From Hyaloraphidium curvatum (lineage: Eukaryota; Monoblepharomycota; Hyaloraphidiomycetes; Hyaloraphidiales; Hyaloraphidiaceae), in contig JAIVFI010000009.1 in the NCBI GenBank assembly GCA_025558095.1, positions 186,001 through 250,000 on the forward strand: 64,000 bases of DNA, in the 5' to 3' direction. The translations under genes and the position numbers were made by a program. Positions 49,426-60,794 of the stretch are shown here, piece after piece. Each line of letters begins with the position of its first letter. The stretch's first letter is position 1. The notes beneath the pieces were generated by a model, which was not told the DNA's origin, did not search any database, and saw only the letters and a program-made list of their open reading frames with translations.

Positions 49426-50378
49426 ATGTCCAGCAAGGGCAAGGAAAACCCCGCGCCCAAGTCCTCCCTGGACGCCAAGCCCGCCGGCGTCTCCAAGCGC
49501 CGCAACGTCCGCAAGAGAAAGGCCCCCACGCCGCCCGAGGAGGCCTTCGTTCCCACAAAGACGTGGTACCAGGACGGCGCGTCCTACTGGGCATCCGTAC
49601 CCGCGACCGTGGACGGCGTGCTGGGCGGGTTCGCGGAGCTGTCGGATCCGGACGCGGATGGGAGCCTGGCGTTCGTGGAGCCGTTCTTCGGCGGGGAGAA
49701 GCCGCGGCTGTCGCGCGAGGGAAGGGCGTGCGGTATGAAGGCTCCCTCGGGTTCGAAGTGCGGGAGCTGATTGCGGCGGCAGACTGCGGGGCGGGCATCG
49801 GACGCGTGTCCAAGGTGTTCCTGCTCAAGGTCTTTAAGTCCGTGGACCTGGTCGAGCAGGACCCCGCGTTTCTGAAGACCGCCGAGACCGAGTTCCTTGG
49901 CGACCTGAAGGACCGCGTGGACAAGTTTATCTGCATGGGGCTGCAGGATTTCACGCCCGAGGAGGGGCGCTACGAGGCCATCTGGTCGCAGTGGTGCCTC
50001 GGGCACTTGACTGATGGTGGGGGCCCCCGCTTGCACCGGCACCCGTCCCTTCTCACACGGCCGCAGACGACCTCGCCGCCTTCTTCCGGCGCTGCAAGCG
50101 CGGCCTCGTCCCCGGCGGCATGGTCTTTGTCAAGGAGAACATCACCCGCGGCACGACGCACGACGTGGACCGGAACGACAGCAGCGTCACGCGGTCGGAC
50201 GCGCTGATGAAGGAGATTTTCGAAAGGGCGGGGCTGAAGCTGGTGGTGGAAAAGGTGCAGGAGGGATTCCCGGCCGAGATCTTCCCGGTCAAGATGTGGG
50301 TCGCTTGCCACGTGCAGATAGTTGCGTCGCCAACACGCGCCTTCCAGGTACGCCCTCGAGCCGAGCGACGAAGAATAG
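49426..50378 (+). CDS. NTMT1: Protein N-terminal methyltransferase (NTMT1 / Tae1)
   Basis: Exons 49426-49732, 49783-50016, 50067-50295 and 50348-50378 encode 266 residues. The enzyme methylates the alpha-amino group of proteins starting with X-Pro-Lys. The SAM loop is DCGAGIGRVSKVFLLKVFKS (the first Asp codon is formed by splicing), followed by VDLVEQDPAFLKTAE, WSQWCLGHLTD, LAAFFRRCKRGLVPGGMVFV and KENIT. YEAIWSQW, the family substrate-pocket segment, is present. Choosing the donor at 50296 (GTGGGT) gives the family-like end VKMYALEPSDEE. The Lys/Arg-rich N-terminal 40 residues are an extension relative to animal enzymes. Confidence 0.92.
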
Positions 50379-50469
50379 ATTAGACGACACAGCTATACAG
50401 GGTATTGGCTTTATCGAGGGTATTTCGGGGAGCTGGTTCCCACTTCCACGCGAGTCCTGCAGAGGAGGG

Positions 50470-51178
50470 TCACGCGAACTTGATCCCCGATTCGCTGTAG
50501 TCGTTGCCCTGGAACACGGTCGCCTTGCCCTGCTTGCTCAGTATGTCCAGCACCCGCATCATCAGCACCTCGTCCAGCATCCTGAAGTCTGCCGCCGACA
50601 AGGCTCCAGCACCCGACTCCCGCGCCCGCAGCACAATCAACCCACCCTGGTCCGCCCACAAATCCCCGTGCTGCACCTCGTACACCGTCACGATCGAACC
50701 CCCCAGCCCCCTCGACGCCGCGTGCGCGTGCAAAGCAGAGGCCCACTCCTCGGGGCGGCGCCACCACACCGCGCACCGCAGCCGCGCGGGATCGAGGTAT
50801 TCCGCCCTGCCGCGCGCGGCGAGGTCGTCCATGACCGCGCGTATGCCGTCCAAGGGGAGGTATCCTATGACCGGGGGTCAGAACGACGCGTTGCGGACGT
50901 GTCCGAGGTGGACGACGCGCACTCCTCAGCTTCTCGTTCCGGAACAGCCCCCCCCTGCCTTCCCACTCCGCCAGATCCATCACCGTGACCCCCGCCGCGC
51001 GGCAGAACGACAGCACGACGTCTCCCCACAGCTGCAGCTGCTTCTGCCGCGTGTCGAGGTTGGGCTGCAGCCTGCCGGGGGGTTGGCGCCGCGCGGGGAG
51101 CGATGCGCGGCGGACGCACGTATAGAAGGGCGGGAAGTCGTGGATCGACGGGAATTGGTAGCCCGGCGGGGCGTCCAT
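50470..51178 (-). CDS. VPS25: ESCRT-II subunit VPS25
   Basis: Exons 51178-51120, 51071-50923 and 50864-50470 encode 200 residues. VPS25 joins VPS22 and VPS36 in ESCRT-II on endosomes and contacts ESCRT-III. The family start is clear (YQFPSIHDFPPFYTLQPNLD, then TRQKQLQLWGDVVLSFCRA), and the second winged helix has WWRRPEEWASALHAHA with VYEVQHGD. The end, GNDYSESGIKFA, matches the usual GVKFF-type terminus. Introns 48 and 58 nt. Shares a 151-bp divergent promoter with the PQ-loop gene. Confidence 0.92.
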
Positions 51179-51329
51179 CGTCGGGGCGACGCGTGACTGA
51201 TGGCGCGAGAATGCTCGGACACCGATCCCCCGATCGCATACCCGCCCGCGCCGCCACGGCCAGCTCGACCAGATATATAGCGTCCGCACGCGGGTGCGGG
51301 CTGCGAGGAATCACCACCGAAACATCCGC
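51179..51329. promoter_or_regulatory. Bidirectional promoter with TATATA
   Basis: A 151-bp gap separates the VPS25 start (minus) and the PQ-loop gene start (plus). TATATA at 51273-51278 lies about 55 nt before the plus-strand ATG and is nearly palindromic, so it could serve either direction. Confidence 0.4.
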
Positions 51330-52928
51330 ATGGCCGCCCGCCGGGATGCGGGCGCCGCGCCGCGCGTCCGCCCCGCGGCCGCGATAAGGGTGGCGCTCCT
51401 GGCGCTGCTCCTCGCGCCGCATCTCGGGGCGATCGCCGCGCCGCACGCGTCCAAAGCTGCCGCGCAACCCGCGATGGCTGCTCGTACTGCTCCGGTCTTT
51501 GCCCCCTTCGCCGCAAAGAAGCATAAGGGCGGGGAGGACCCGCCGAAGGAGGACCCGCCCGCGGGAGACCCGCCCAAGGAGGACCCGCCCACGACGGACC
51601 CGCCCCGCAACCTGTACAACTGGCTCGACGATGCCTTCGCCACCGGCGGCCTGGTCTGCTGGACGCTGCAGCCGATCCCCCAGATAATCAAGAACTACCG
51701 GGACTCCTCCACGTACGGCCTGTCTCCCTGGCTGTTTCTCACCTGGAGCATCGCCTCCTTCTTCGGGGAGGGCAGCTACTCCATCGCCCTCAAGCTGCCC
51801 CTGGGCCTGGTCCTGCAGGGCCTGCTCGGCGGCTGGATGCTCTCGGTGTGCCTGGGCCAGTGCCTGCACTACTCCTTCGGCTGGGGCATCGGCTCCTCCT
51901 GGGCCTTCACCTCGGCCTACATCGCCGCGCTGAGCGTCGCCTCCTATTTCGTTGGAATCTGGCTGGGCACGCAGGACGAGGCGTTCGAGTCCGTGTGGGG
52001 GAGCGCGATCGTGGGCCTCAACGCCTTCGGGCTGCTCACGCAGTATTGGGAAATCATCAAGCTCAAGCGGGTGCTGGGCACGTCGTCGTTTTTCCTCGCG
52101 CTGGACATCGTGGGGGGGATCCTGTCGATGCTCTCGCTGGTGTTCCACTACCTCGCGAGGCCCGAGAACCCCTTCGAATGGGTGGGTTTCGTGGCGCGAG
52201 GCAGGCAACGAATCGCCGCTCATTCACCGCGCCGCACGCAGATCTACTTCTTCAACTTCGGTGCCATCGTCGTGCTGGAAGCCGGCATCGCCATCCTCTA
52301 CGCCTGGGTCGAAGGCTGCGGCCGGCGCGAGATCGAGGAGGACGAGGCGCTCGAGAAGGCCCTGGAGATCGAAAAGGCCGGGATCGAGGGCGAGACGACC
52401 GACCTCCTCGGCCCGGAAAGCATCTCTGCCTCCCGGGAAGGGGAAGCGGAGCCGGCTGAGTCGACGCCGCTGCTACCCGAGGCCAGGAAGCCCCCCCGCC
52501 CGCGCGTGGTGCGCTCCAGCACGCTCCCCCACACGGGCGCGGCGATCGCGATCGCCGTGCCGCAGCAGCCCATGCCGGCGGACCACCCGATGCACGCGAC
52601 CTTCCGCGCCCGGCCGGCGGGGTTCGTCGGGGAGGGGCCGGTGATGCGCGCTGACGACATCAGGAAGCTGATCGAGGAGGCGGACGTGGAGGAGGAGAAG
52701 ATCGTGGCGAGGATGGATCCGCGGAGGGGGAGGGCGATGGTGAGGAGGAGGAACACGGTGGACAAGGGGACGGGGCAGGAAGGCGCGCCGGCTCCCAGGG
52801 CTGCGAGGACGGGGACGGGGGGTTCGGATCGGCCACCGGCGCCCGAAGCCGGCAGGGCTGCGAGGACGGGGACGGGAGGGTCGGATCGGCCGCCGGCGCC
52901 CGAAGCCGGCAGCTCGACCGGTGCCTAG
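51330..52928 (+). CDS. PQ-loop family membrane transporter-like protein
   Basis: Exons 51330-52181 and 52242-52928; the 60-nt intron is in frame, spliced at GTGGGT. 512 residues. A signal peptide or first span (ALLALLLAPHLGAIAAPHAS) and a KEDPP/DPP repeat linker precede the PQ-loop core: GGLVCWTLQPIPQIIKNYRD with SSTYGLSPWLF is the first PQ motif, and NAFGLLTQYWEIIKLKRVLG with TSSFF is the degenerate second one. About seven hydrophobic segments are visible. Relatives (cystinosin, Ypq1-3, PQLC) export amino acids from the lysosome or vacuole. The C-terminal 200 residues are a cytosolic, acidic/Pro-rich tail ending in a 19-residue duplication. Confidence 0.75.
   Translation: MAARRDAGAAPRVRPAAAIRVALLALLLAPHLGAIAAPHASKAAAQPAMAARTAPVFAPFAAKKHKGGEDPPKEDPPAGDPPKEDPPTTDPPRNLYNWLDDAFATGGLVCWTLQPIPQIIKNYRDSSTYGLSPWLFLTWSIASFFGEGSYSIALKLPLGLVLQGLLGGWMLSVCLGQCLHYSFGWGIGSSWAFTSAYIAALSVASYFVGIWLGTQDEAFESVWGSAIVGLNAFGLLTQYWEIIKLKRVLGTSSFFLALDIVGGILSMLSLVFHYLARPENPFEWVGFVARGRQRIAAHSPRRTQIYFFNFGAIVVLEAGIAILYAWVEGCGRREIEEDEALEKALEIEKAGIEGETTDLLGPESISASREGEAEPAESTPLLPEARKPPRPRVVRSSTLPHTGAAIAIAVPQQPMPADHPMHATFRARPAGFVGEGPVMRADDIRKLIEEADVEEEKIVARMDPRRGRAMVRRRNTVDKGTGQEGAPAPRAARTGTGGSDRPPAPEAGRAARTGTGGSDRPPAPEAGSSTGA
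52797..52910 (+). repeat. Two tandem 57-nt repeats, coding
   Basis: Units at 52797-52853 and 52854-52910 each encode RAARTGTGGSDRPPAPEAG and differ at only a few bases. They form the end of the PQ-loop protein, so unit number changes keep the frame. Confidence 0.85.
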
Positions 52929-53065
52929 GATACTGGATGCTTTGTTTATGGCTGGATATTGTCGTGGCGGTAGATTTGGGCCCAGTGCGGCGCCGCATGC
53001 CGGGGATTCGAGGCGTTTTTCCTGTTCGCTCCCGGTTCTGTCTCAAACACTCAACCAAACAGACC

Positions 53066-55144
53066 ATGTCCGATACGACGACGAACGGCTACGGGGCCGT
53101 CGACGCCGGCCGGCCGTCTTCCAAGACAATACATGACGACATCTGGGGCGTCATGGACCTGCCCGGCTTCCTCGTCGACTTCATCGACACCCCCTCGTTC
53201 AAGCGGTGCGAATCCCTGCCGCGCGGGCTGCGCCTTCCCCGCTGACGGCCCGCTTCGCTAGGCTGAAGAGGATCAAGCAGCTTGGAACGTGCTACGAAGT
53301 CTGGTGGGCGCGCGCCCGGGATGCGGGCGGGAGCGGGGCGAATTGAACGGACGCTGCAGGACCGGGGCCACCCACAACCGCTTCGAGCATTCCCTCGGGG
53401 TGGGCCGGACCTCAGCGCCACATTATGGCGCTTCCTGATCTCTGTTCGCGGGCCCGCCCGGGCAGACTTCCCACCTCGCCTCGCGCCTCCTGAACCGCTT
53501 CATCAAGGAGCAGCCGGGGCTCGAGATCTCCCCCTCCGAGTACCGCTGCGTGGGACTGGCGGCGCTCCTACACGACCTGGGTCACGGAATCCTGTGAGAC
53601 GGGCCGGACGGCGCGGCGGACGCGGGTGCTGACCGCCGTCGAGTTCGCACGTCTTCGACAACACCTTCTTCCCCCTCGCACGGAAGGGCGAAACATGGTC
53701 CCACGAGGAGATGAGCCTGAAGATGTTCGACTACACGGTGGACAGCAACGCGTTCGACATCCCCGAGGAGGAGTGCCGGTTCATCAAGGACCTGATTGAC
53801 GGCAAGCCGACCCTTTCGCAACGACGCGACCGAGGTTTTCTTTTCGACATTGTCGCCAGTGGGTCTTTTTGGGGGGGGAGCGCCAAGGCACAGCTGATAT
53901 GCTGGTTCATCAGACAAGCGCAACTCGATAGACACCGACAAGTGGGACTAGTGAGTCGCTCGGCGTTTCCTGTCGCCACTCAAGAACTGACCTTGGCATA
54001 GCATCACGCGAGATTGCCGAAATCTCAACATGCCGGGGTAGGCACGCAGTCCGGGTGGAAAGGCGAAGAAGGCCTTACACGCCGCCAGCTACGACATCGA
54101 GCGGCTCATGGCGAACGCCTGGGTCTTTGATGACCAGATCTGCTACGCTTGGAAATCGCCCGAGGATGTGCTCGGTACGGTGCTCCCTGTTGCGTGGTGG
54201 CGGACGTTGACGAGAGCTCTCGTACAGACTTCTTCCAAACCCGTTTCCGCCTCCACCGGAAAGTTTACGGACACGCCGTGGCAAAGGTATGACAAATGCC
54301 AGTATCTTAAGCCAAAAGCACTGCTGATCAGAGCATCCCTCTGCAGGGCTACGAGTACATGTACGTGGACGCGATGATCGCGGCCGACGAGTACCTCGGG
54401 ATCAGCGAGAGCGTCCACGACCCGGAGAAGTTCGTGACCATGACCGATGGCGTCTTCGACACCATCCGGATGCTCCGACGAAAGGTCCCCGAGCTGGAAA
54501 AGGCGGGCGCGATCCTGGACAAGATCGACAAGCGGCAGCACTACCGCAGCGTGGATGCCATGATCATCCCGCCCGAAGCTCGGGCCAAGGTCACGAGGGA
54601 CGAGGTTACTGCCAGGGCAATTGTGAGCTTCCGTCCGAATGCTGGCTTCAGCGAGGACGAAATCATCGTCGACTGGTTGGAGCAAAAGTACTCGCCGCTC
54701 GGAGACGGAGAAGGCCATCCGCTGGAGAACGTCAAGTTCTACAAACGGAGCGAGGACGTGGCGGTCACCATCCATCCGAGCACCTTCAGCAACGTCCTAC
54801 CTTCGGTCTTTACTGACCTGCGCGTGAGGTGTTTCTTGAAGGACTCGGACCGAGCTCGCGTCGCCCAGCTGCAGGTTGTTTTCCGGGAGTTCATGGACGA
54901 CATCTGGGACAGATTCGGACTGCGGCATGATAGCCCGGGCAGCCAGTCGGCTGCCGACCTCTTCGTGTCGGAGAGACGGAGGGACACACTGCCTGCGCTG
55001 CAGCCCAACCAGCTGCTCACGGCCGGGCTCGGAGAGAGCAGCCCGCGGAAGCGGAGGCACTTCGGCGACCGGGACACGGACAGGGAGAGCACCCCGACGT
55101 CGAGCCCGGAGCGTTTCCAGAATCGAAAGCGGGCGGCGCGATAG
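53066..55144 (+). CDS. SAMHD1: SAMHD1-type HD-domain dNTP triphosphohydrolase
   Basis: Ten exons (53066-53205, 53262-53303, 53360-53399, 53466-53593, 53644-53858, 53914-53950, 54002-54037, 54089-54174, 54228-54286, 54347-55144) sum to exactly 526 residues. SAMHD1 cleaves dNTPs to nucleosides and triphosphate and so controls the dNTP pool. Seen: FIDTPSFKRLKRIKQLGT, THNRFEHSLG with the first metal His, LAALLHDLGHGILSHVFDN with the HD pair, WSHEEMSLKMFDY, FLFDIVANKRNSIDTDKWDY with the third metal Asp, and HRKVYGHAVAKGYEYMYVDA. The SAM domain of the animal protein is absent. The tail is basic (SPRKRRHFGDRDTD). Confidence 0.93.
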
Positions 55145-55219
55145 ATGGAATGCAGAGCGTTGTCTCGCCGACCCAACCATGATGGAATCTCTGAATACAT
55201 GGCTCTGTCCCTCTTTCAC

Positions 55220-56495
55220 TCATTTCGAGATCTTTTCCGTGAGTTCTGCCCATTTTGGTCAACGATCGTCCATCTCAGCGATGAAGCAAGCTCGACTCAC
55301 CAGGTACCGCCTTGAAGAGATCGGCAACCAGACCGTAGTCCGAAACCTGGAAAATCGGCGCCTCCGCGTCCTTGTTGATGGCAACAATGACCTTGCTGTC
55401 CTTCATCCCAGCCTGAACTACACGTTAGCGTTCGATCGTCGAAGCCGGCGGTAACACGAACCAGGTGTTGGATTGCTCCGGAGATGCCGACGGCAATGTA
55501 CAGCTCGGGGGCGACAATCTTGCCGGTCTGCCCAATCTGCAGGTCGTTCGGGACGTATCCCGCATCCACCGCCGCGCGGGACGCGCCGACGGCACCGCCC
55601 AGCTTGTCGGCGAGGTCGTAGAGCAGCTTGAAGTTGTCCCCGCTCTTCAGGCCCCGGCCGCCACCAATGACGACCTTGGCCGAGGAAAGCTCGGGACGGT
55701 CGGACTTCGAAAGCTCCTCCTTAACCCATTCGGTCGCGGTCGAGGTCTCGGAGGCCGGCGCGGCCTCGGAGGAGGCGGAGGAGCCTTCCGAGGCGGCGGC
55801 GGGGAAAGCGGTCGTCCGGACCGTAATGAACTTGACCGCGTCCTTGGACTTGACCTTGGCGATGGCGTTGCCTGTTGTCCGGCCAACGATGAGCGTTCCG
55901 GAGTGCAGGAACCGAAGGGTAACTCACCGGCGTAGATCGGCCGGACAAAGGTGTCCGGGGACTCAACGGCCATCACGTCAGACACCTGCGCCACATCCAG
56001 CTTCGCTGCCGCCCGCGGCATGATGTTCTTGCCGAAGGCGGTGTGGGCCGCGACGACGTGCGTGAAGCCCCCGGCTTTCTGGGCGGCGACCAGCAGCGGC
56101 GCGTACACCTCGGGCAGGCCGTGCTCGTAGGCCTTGTCCTTGGCGACAACGACCTTGGAAACGCCGGCCACCTTGACCAGCTGGCCCACCACCGCGTCGG
56201 GGTTCTCGCCGGCCACCAGCGCGGTGACGGGCCCGCCGAGCTTCGCCGCGGCCGTAATCGCGTTCAGGGTGGCCCCGCTCAGCTTGCCGTCCTTGTGCTC
56301 GACGAGCACGAGCGACGACACCGGCCCCGCGGTCGCATAGCGGCGCAGGGCAAAGTGCGGCTGCAACGATGCGTTGGCGCAGGCGGGGTCGGACGGCCGC
56401 GTGAGGGCGGAAGCACGCCGCGGACAAAGAGCACGCACCTTGAGCAGCGATGCGCTTGCCCGAGGGGCGCCGAAAGCTATCCGCAGGGCCTGCAT
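55220..56495 (-). CDS. ETFA: Electron transfer flavoprotein alpha subunit
   Basis: Exons 56495-56439, 56360-55928, 55871-55462, 55412-55301 and 55245-55220 encode 345 residues. ETF-alpha, with ETF-beta, passes electrons from mitochondrial acyl-CoA dehydrogenases to ETF:ubiquinone oxidoreductase. The start is a mitochondrial presequence ([19 protein letters not shown], then [10 protein letters not shown]); the first intron (78 nt) is in frame. Seen: [60 protein letters not shown], and the FAD site [60 protein letters not shown]. The last coding exon is only 26 nt. Confidence 0.95.
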
Positions 56496-56915
56496 GGCAA
56501 GTGTCCGGCGTGTGCGGAAGTTGGTGGCGACGTCGGCGACGCCGCCGGGTGAGAAAGTGAATCGCTTTTCCGCCCTCGGCCCAAGGATCTACACTCGCGA
56601 GATGCCAGCCGAAGCTTCGCGAAGAGTCATCGAGGAGCTCAATCTTGAGCTTACTCCACCGACTTTCGCTTCCGATGCCGCCACATTCTCCAGGGGTAGT
56701 CACGCGCACTCCGATCAGGCGACTTCGGTCGAGATCAGCACGTTCAACGAGCAGCCGAAGTAGATAGCGGTTTTTTAGATCTGATGCACGATGCCTCGAG
56801 GCGACGATACCTAGCATCTTGGGTCGATGTCGAGTGGGAGGAATAGTGACCGCAGTCACCCTTGCTGCCGGCGCTCTGGCCTCCGCCTTGGCACATCCGA
56901 GGCAACCAATACGCG
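56496..56915. promoter_or_regulatory. Divergent intergenic region
   Basis: 420 bp between the ETFA start (minus) and the NHP10-like gene start (plus). No clear core element found by eye; no gene. Confidence 0.3.
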
Positions 56916-58063
56916 ATGGAAACGAATCCTCCCGCATCCGCCGACTCGCCGAAACCCGGCACCGAAGGTGCTGCCGCGTGCGACGCGTCCTACGCGCCGT
57001 CTCACGCCCCCGCAGAGGATCGCTACCGGCAAAAGTTCCTGGACCTCAAGGCGAAGTCCGAGGACCTGGAAAAGGGCAACGACGCGCTGCACGTAAAGCT
57101 GCAAAAGGCGCAGAGGGAAATCTACAGACTGAAGGTCGAGAAAGGGTGCGTATCTCTTCGGGCCCAGGAGCCGTCGGCTGACCCGCAGCAGGTTCCTGTT
57201 CCAAAAGCTCGACGAGCTCATACGCTCGTCAGAGAAACAGCAGGCCGGGAGCGAGGAGGACAGCGAGGAGGACGCGAAGGAGGAGGAGTTTCGCCCGGCT
57301 CCGAAGAAGCGCAAGGCGGCAGACGCGCCTGCGGGCCCACCGGCGCCCAAAAAGCCGGGGAACGCGTTCGTCATATACTGCCGAAAACAACGGGAACTGG
57401 GCATTGTGCCGGAGAAGGGTGGGCCTGGGGGCCTGGGGGAGGCCACAACGTTCTACTCCAAGATGTGGGGGGCTCTGAGCGACCAGGAGAAGCAGGTTGG
57501 TAGTCGCGGCCCGTCATTTCGTTGCTCTTAACGCTGGATGTCTGCAGCCGTACGTTGACTTATTTGAGGAGGAGAAGCGCACGTACCAGCACGAAGTGGA
57601 GCGCTACATCGAGCAGTACGGCGTGGACCCGACCCAGAAGAAGCCCAAGAAGCCGAAAGGGGGCGGCGAAAGCCCGCAGGAGTTCTCCGAGGACGAGGCC
57701 GGCAACCTCTCCTACAGCGGGGCGAAGAAGAAGAAGAAGAAACCGGCCAAGCCGCGGGCAAGGCCGGCAAAGCCTTCTGGCGTGGTACCGCAAGGCTTCG
57801 CACCGAGCCTGGGCTCAGCCGCGCCGACGGACGCTTACTCGGAAAGCTCGGGCCGGATTGGGAGCCGGATGGACGTTTCAGTTCCGCAGCACGCGGGCTC
57901 CTCGAGCAGCGCCCTCGGAAGCGCTGCGCCCTCGCCGATCGCCCTGGGGTACGACCTGAGGGCTTTCGAGTCGCCATCCATGGACGTGGACGAGAACGAC
58001 GTCGAGAGCAGTGTGCTCGAGGAGGAACCGGAGGAGACCGAGGAGGACGAGCTGGAGGAGTAG
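56916..58063 (+). CDS. NHP10: HMG-box protein, NHP10-like (INO80 complex)
   Basis: Exons 56916-57145, 57192-57495 and 57548-58063 (introns 46 and 52 nt) encode 349 residues. A coiled coil comes first (YRQKFLDLKAKSEDLEKGND, then LKVEKGFLFQKLDELIRS), as in yeast Nhp10, then a basic linker and one HMG box: KKPGNAFVIYCRKQRELGIV, FYSKMWGALSDQEKQPYVDL, FEEEKRTYQHEVERYIEQYG. The remainder is Lys-rich then Ser/Ala-rich with an acidic end (EEEPEETEEDELEE). Nhp10 anchors the INO80 nucleosome remodeller to DNA; the combination of coiled coil and single HMG box supports that call, but other HMG proteins are possible. Confidence 0.75.
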
Positions 58064-58217
58064 GATCGTGTCAGGGATGAATTGACCCCAGCTTACATAC
58101 GAATCCGTGTCGCTCCTCGTTCCGGCCATGCGCCGGCTACCATGACCAAGCATCTCACTGCCCAGCAGTTCTCTCCAGCACCCCGATCCCAACTGGCCCG
58201 CTCAGGGAGATTAGTCC

Positions 58218-59300
58218 CTAGAGCAGCTGCAAGTAGTTCGACGGCGCGATGCCGATCCTCACAGCTCCGTCAGGGGCCGTCCGCCTGGCCTGCCACCACT
58301 TCCCCTTGGAATCCAGGATCTCGAGAATCTCGCCCTTGGTGAACGAGAGCTCGTTTGGATCGTCCGGGTTGGCGTCATCTAGCAACCGCGTGTCAAACGG
58401 CATTGCAGCAAACGAAAGCGACAAAAAGACTCACAGGTGTAGATAGCTTTTGCCCTCTGCGACACGGCGGCAACGGGAGTCGTGACCGCCGACGACAGGT
58501 TCGAGCTCGCACTGTTCAGGTATGCGCCCGCTTCGACGTTCCCGTTGTACGTCAGGTTGTTGCCCGACGCACGCGAAAAGGCCGGGAACCCGAGGCCGCG
58601 GCCGCCCGCGGAACCAGGGAGACGGTGAACGAAAGACTCCGGCTCCGCGCCTATCCAGAAGACCCAGAAGTAAATGACGAAGGCCATGAAGTACAGGCCT
58701 GCCGCCATGCCGGCAAAGGGGCCGGTGTACCCATACTGCCGCCCGGGAAGATTGATAAGGGTCGAACGCCGTTGCGAGTCCATCACGACAGTTCCGTCGT
58801 CGGGAGACACAGACAACGGTGAAGAAAGTGGAATGATCAGCCAGCGAAAGCTTAGGAGCCTGTCCCACCCACGGTGTAGGTGTTGATTTGGAACGTGACA
58901 AAGACCATCGCTCCGGTGACGTACGCCAACAGCTGAAGCCGACGCAGAGGAAAGTAGAGACTCAGCACTCGCTACGGACAGCTCCCGATGGCGTCCAGAT
59001 GCCCACCACGAAGCGGTACGTTTTCATCGAATCGTTCACCAGCGACACCACGACCCCGATGAGCAGGAGGGCGTAGTAGAACGCAAGGAACCACGCATTT
59101 CCCAGCGCATTGCTCGGCAAGCCTGCTTGCGCGGTGCACAGACTAATGAAGTAGATGACCCATCCGAACTGCGGCGGGGAGGACGTCGAGGCGGGAGAGC
59201 CATTCAGCTGCCGTCGCGGCTCCAGGACGGCGCGGGGGCCGCTCACGGAATAAATGGCAGACGATGCCAATAGGTACGGGTTCGAAACGAGCGCCGACAT
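58218..59300 (-). CDS. SHO1: SHO1-type osmosensor, four spans plus SH3
   Basis: Exons 59300-59247, 59168-59007, 58932-58873, 58735-58435 and 58378-58218 encode 245 residues. SHO1 sits in the plasma membrane and feeds the HOG MAP kinase pathway through its SH3 domain. Seen: [57 protein letters not shown] and [20 protein letters not shown] as spans, then a loop with NLSSAVTTP and the SH3 [49 protein letters not shown]. The Tyr-Asp junction is formed by splicing. The third intron (137 nt) is less certain. The first intron (78 nt) is in frame. Confidence 0.9.
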
Positions 59301-59719
59301 CGCGGGAAGGCCTCGCAGGGACGCCGAAGGCTTTGCCCTTTTGCGTGGTTAGCGGGTCTAGTTACGTATCTGCTGCGGCCTTTAGCCGGTGACGACTCGA
59401 GCCGCAGCACGGGCGAAACTCCGGGTCGCTCGTTCGGACTCGGACCTCCAGTGCGGCCGAGCAAGTGAACCACCTGCAAAAGGCTTTTGTCTTGCCGCAC
59501 GGGGCGCGCAAGGACCTCTAGAAACGGCCGACGACAGTCCGACGACTCTACCTTTCCTGGTCGCGCCTTGGACCACGCTCCCACAATCAGGAGCCGATCC
59601 TTTGCCGCACGCTGCTGAAAGCAGCAGCAGGAGCGGAAAACGCGACCACGATCTCGCCTGGCGCCCGTGGTTGCTCCGCTCCCTGTTAGGGTCACTCCGG
59701 ACCTTCTCCCCGAGCAAAG
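59301..59719. promoter_or_regulatory. Divergent intergenic region
   Basis: About 420 bp between SHO1 (minus) and the BTB gene (plus). No gene or repeat; core promoter elements not evident. Confidence 0.3.
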
Positions 59720-60794
59720 ATGTCGAAGCCGGACCTCTCCTTCTCCTGGAGCGTGCCGGACTGGGGACATTATGATGTGGGACAGAAGGTGATCTCGGAT
59801 CCGGTGGTATGGCAGGGGTTCAAGTGGTCGATCGTCGTCTATCCGAACGGGACGGTGCCAGAGACTTCCGGCAAGGTCGGCCTCTTTGTCACGGTCAAGA
59901 GCCTGAACGCCTCCCAAACCACGGCATGGGCCCTGGACGTGACTTTTGCGCTCTCGATATGCGAGCGACCGCCCGCAAAGGCGACGTGCTGCTTCCGCAA
60001 CGACGCCGATATTTGGGGCTTCAAGGACATCATGCTCCGGGACTCGCTCGACGAGACGAAGCCCATTACGTGCCACGCCCAGATCTACCTGTCCAAATTC
60101 CCGGCGGCATCCAGCCTTGAACCTCCTCCTCCCCCGAAACACCCTCTGCTTTCGCTGTCTTCCTACTTCAACGACGAAGCGACGAGCGACATGCTCCTGA
60201 AGTGCGGAGACCGGAGCTTCCACGTGCACAAGATCGTCCTAATCGCGACCAGCGAGTATTTCAAGGCGATGTGGCGGCGCGGGGGCTGGAAGGAGGAGGG
60301 CGAATCCGAAGTCGAGATTACGGACTGCGAGCCGCAGATTCTCGATTCGGTTCTGAACTATCTCTACCAGGGGGAGGCCGGATTGCCGGTCGGCCTGACC
60401 TGGGAACAGTGCGCTGAGATACTCCAGGCATCTTGCTTCTTCCAGATTCCCTCGCTCCAGGATGTCCTTATTGCGAAGCTTTCGGGACTGCTCTCGTCAG
60501 ATTCGCTAGTGGGAACATTCGTCGTGGCCAAGAGGCTCGAGCTCCCGAAGCTCGGGGCCAACGTGCTGGACTTTGTTCGTGGGTCTCCTTGTTGCGGGCG
60601 TGTTGCTCCGTATCTCACAATCTCTCGCCGCGTCCTCAGGAACCAAGTACGGATCGATCCGGGAGCAGCGGAAGCAGATTCTGGCCACGATCAGGGAGGA
60701 GGCATCCAACACGGAGCTGCTCGATCTGTTGGACACTCTCATGGAGGCAGCAGAGCAGCTCACGCCTCCGCAGCCGAACAAAAAGACCGTGTGA
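59720..60794 (+). CDS. MATH-like/BTB domain protein
   Basis: Exons 59720-60578 and 60640-60794 (61-nt intron) encode 337 residues. The first 140 residues are beta-rich (FSWSVPDWGHYDVGQKVISD, FKWSIVVYPNGTV) and resemble a MATH domain; the BTB fold follows (SDMLLKCGDRSFHVHKIVLI, ATSEYFKAMWRRGGWKEEGE, VLNYLYQGEAGLPVG). The spliced C-terminal helix reads RTKYGSIREQRKQILATIRE. MATH-BTB proteins are CUL3 ubiquitin-ligase substrate adaptors (SPOP type). BTB is certain; the MATH assignment is weaker because the segment is divergent. Confidence 0.75.
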
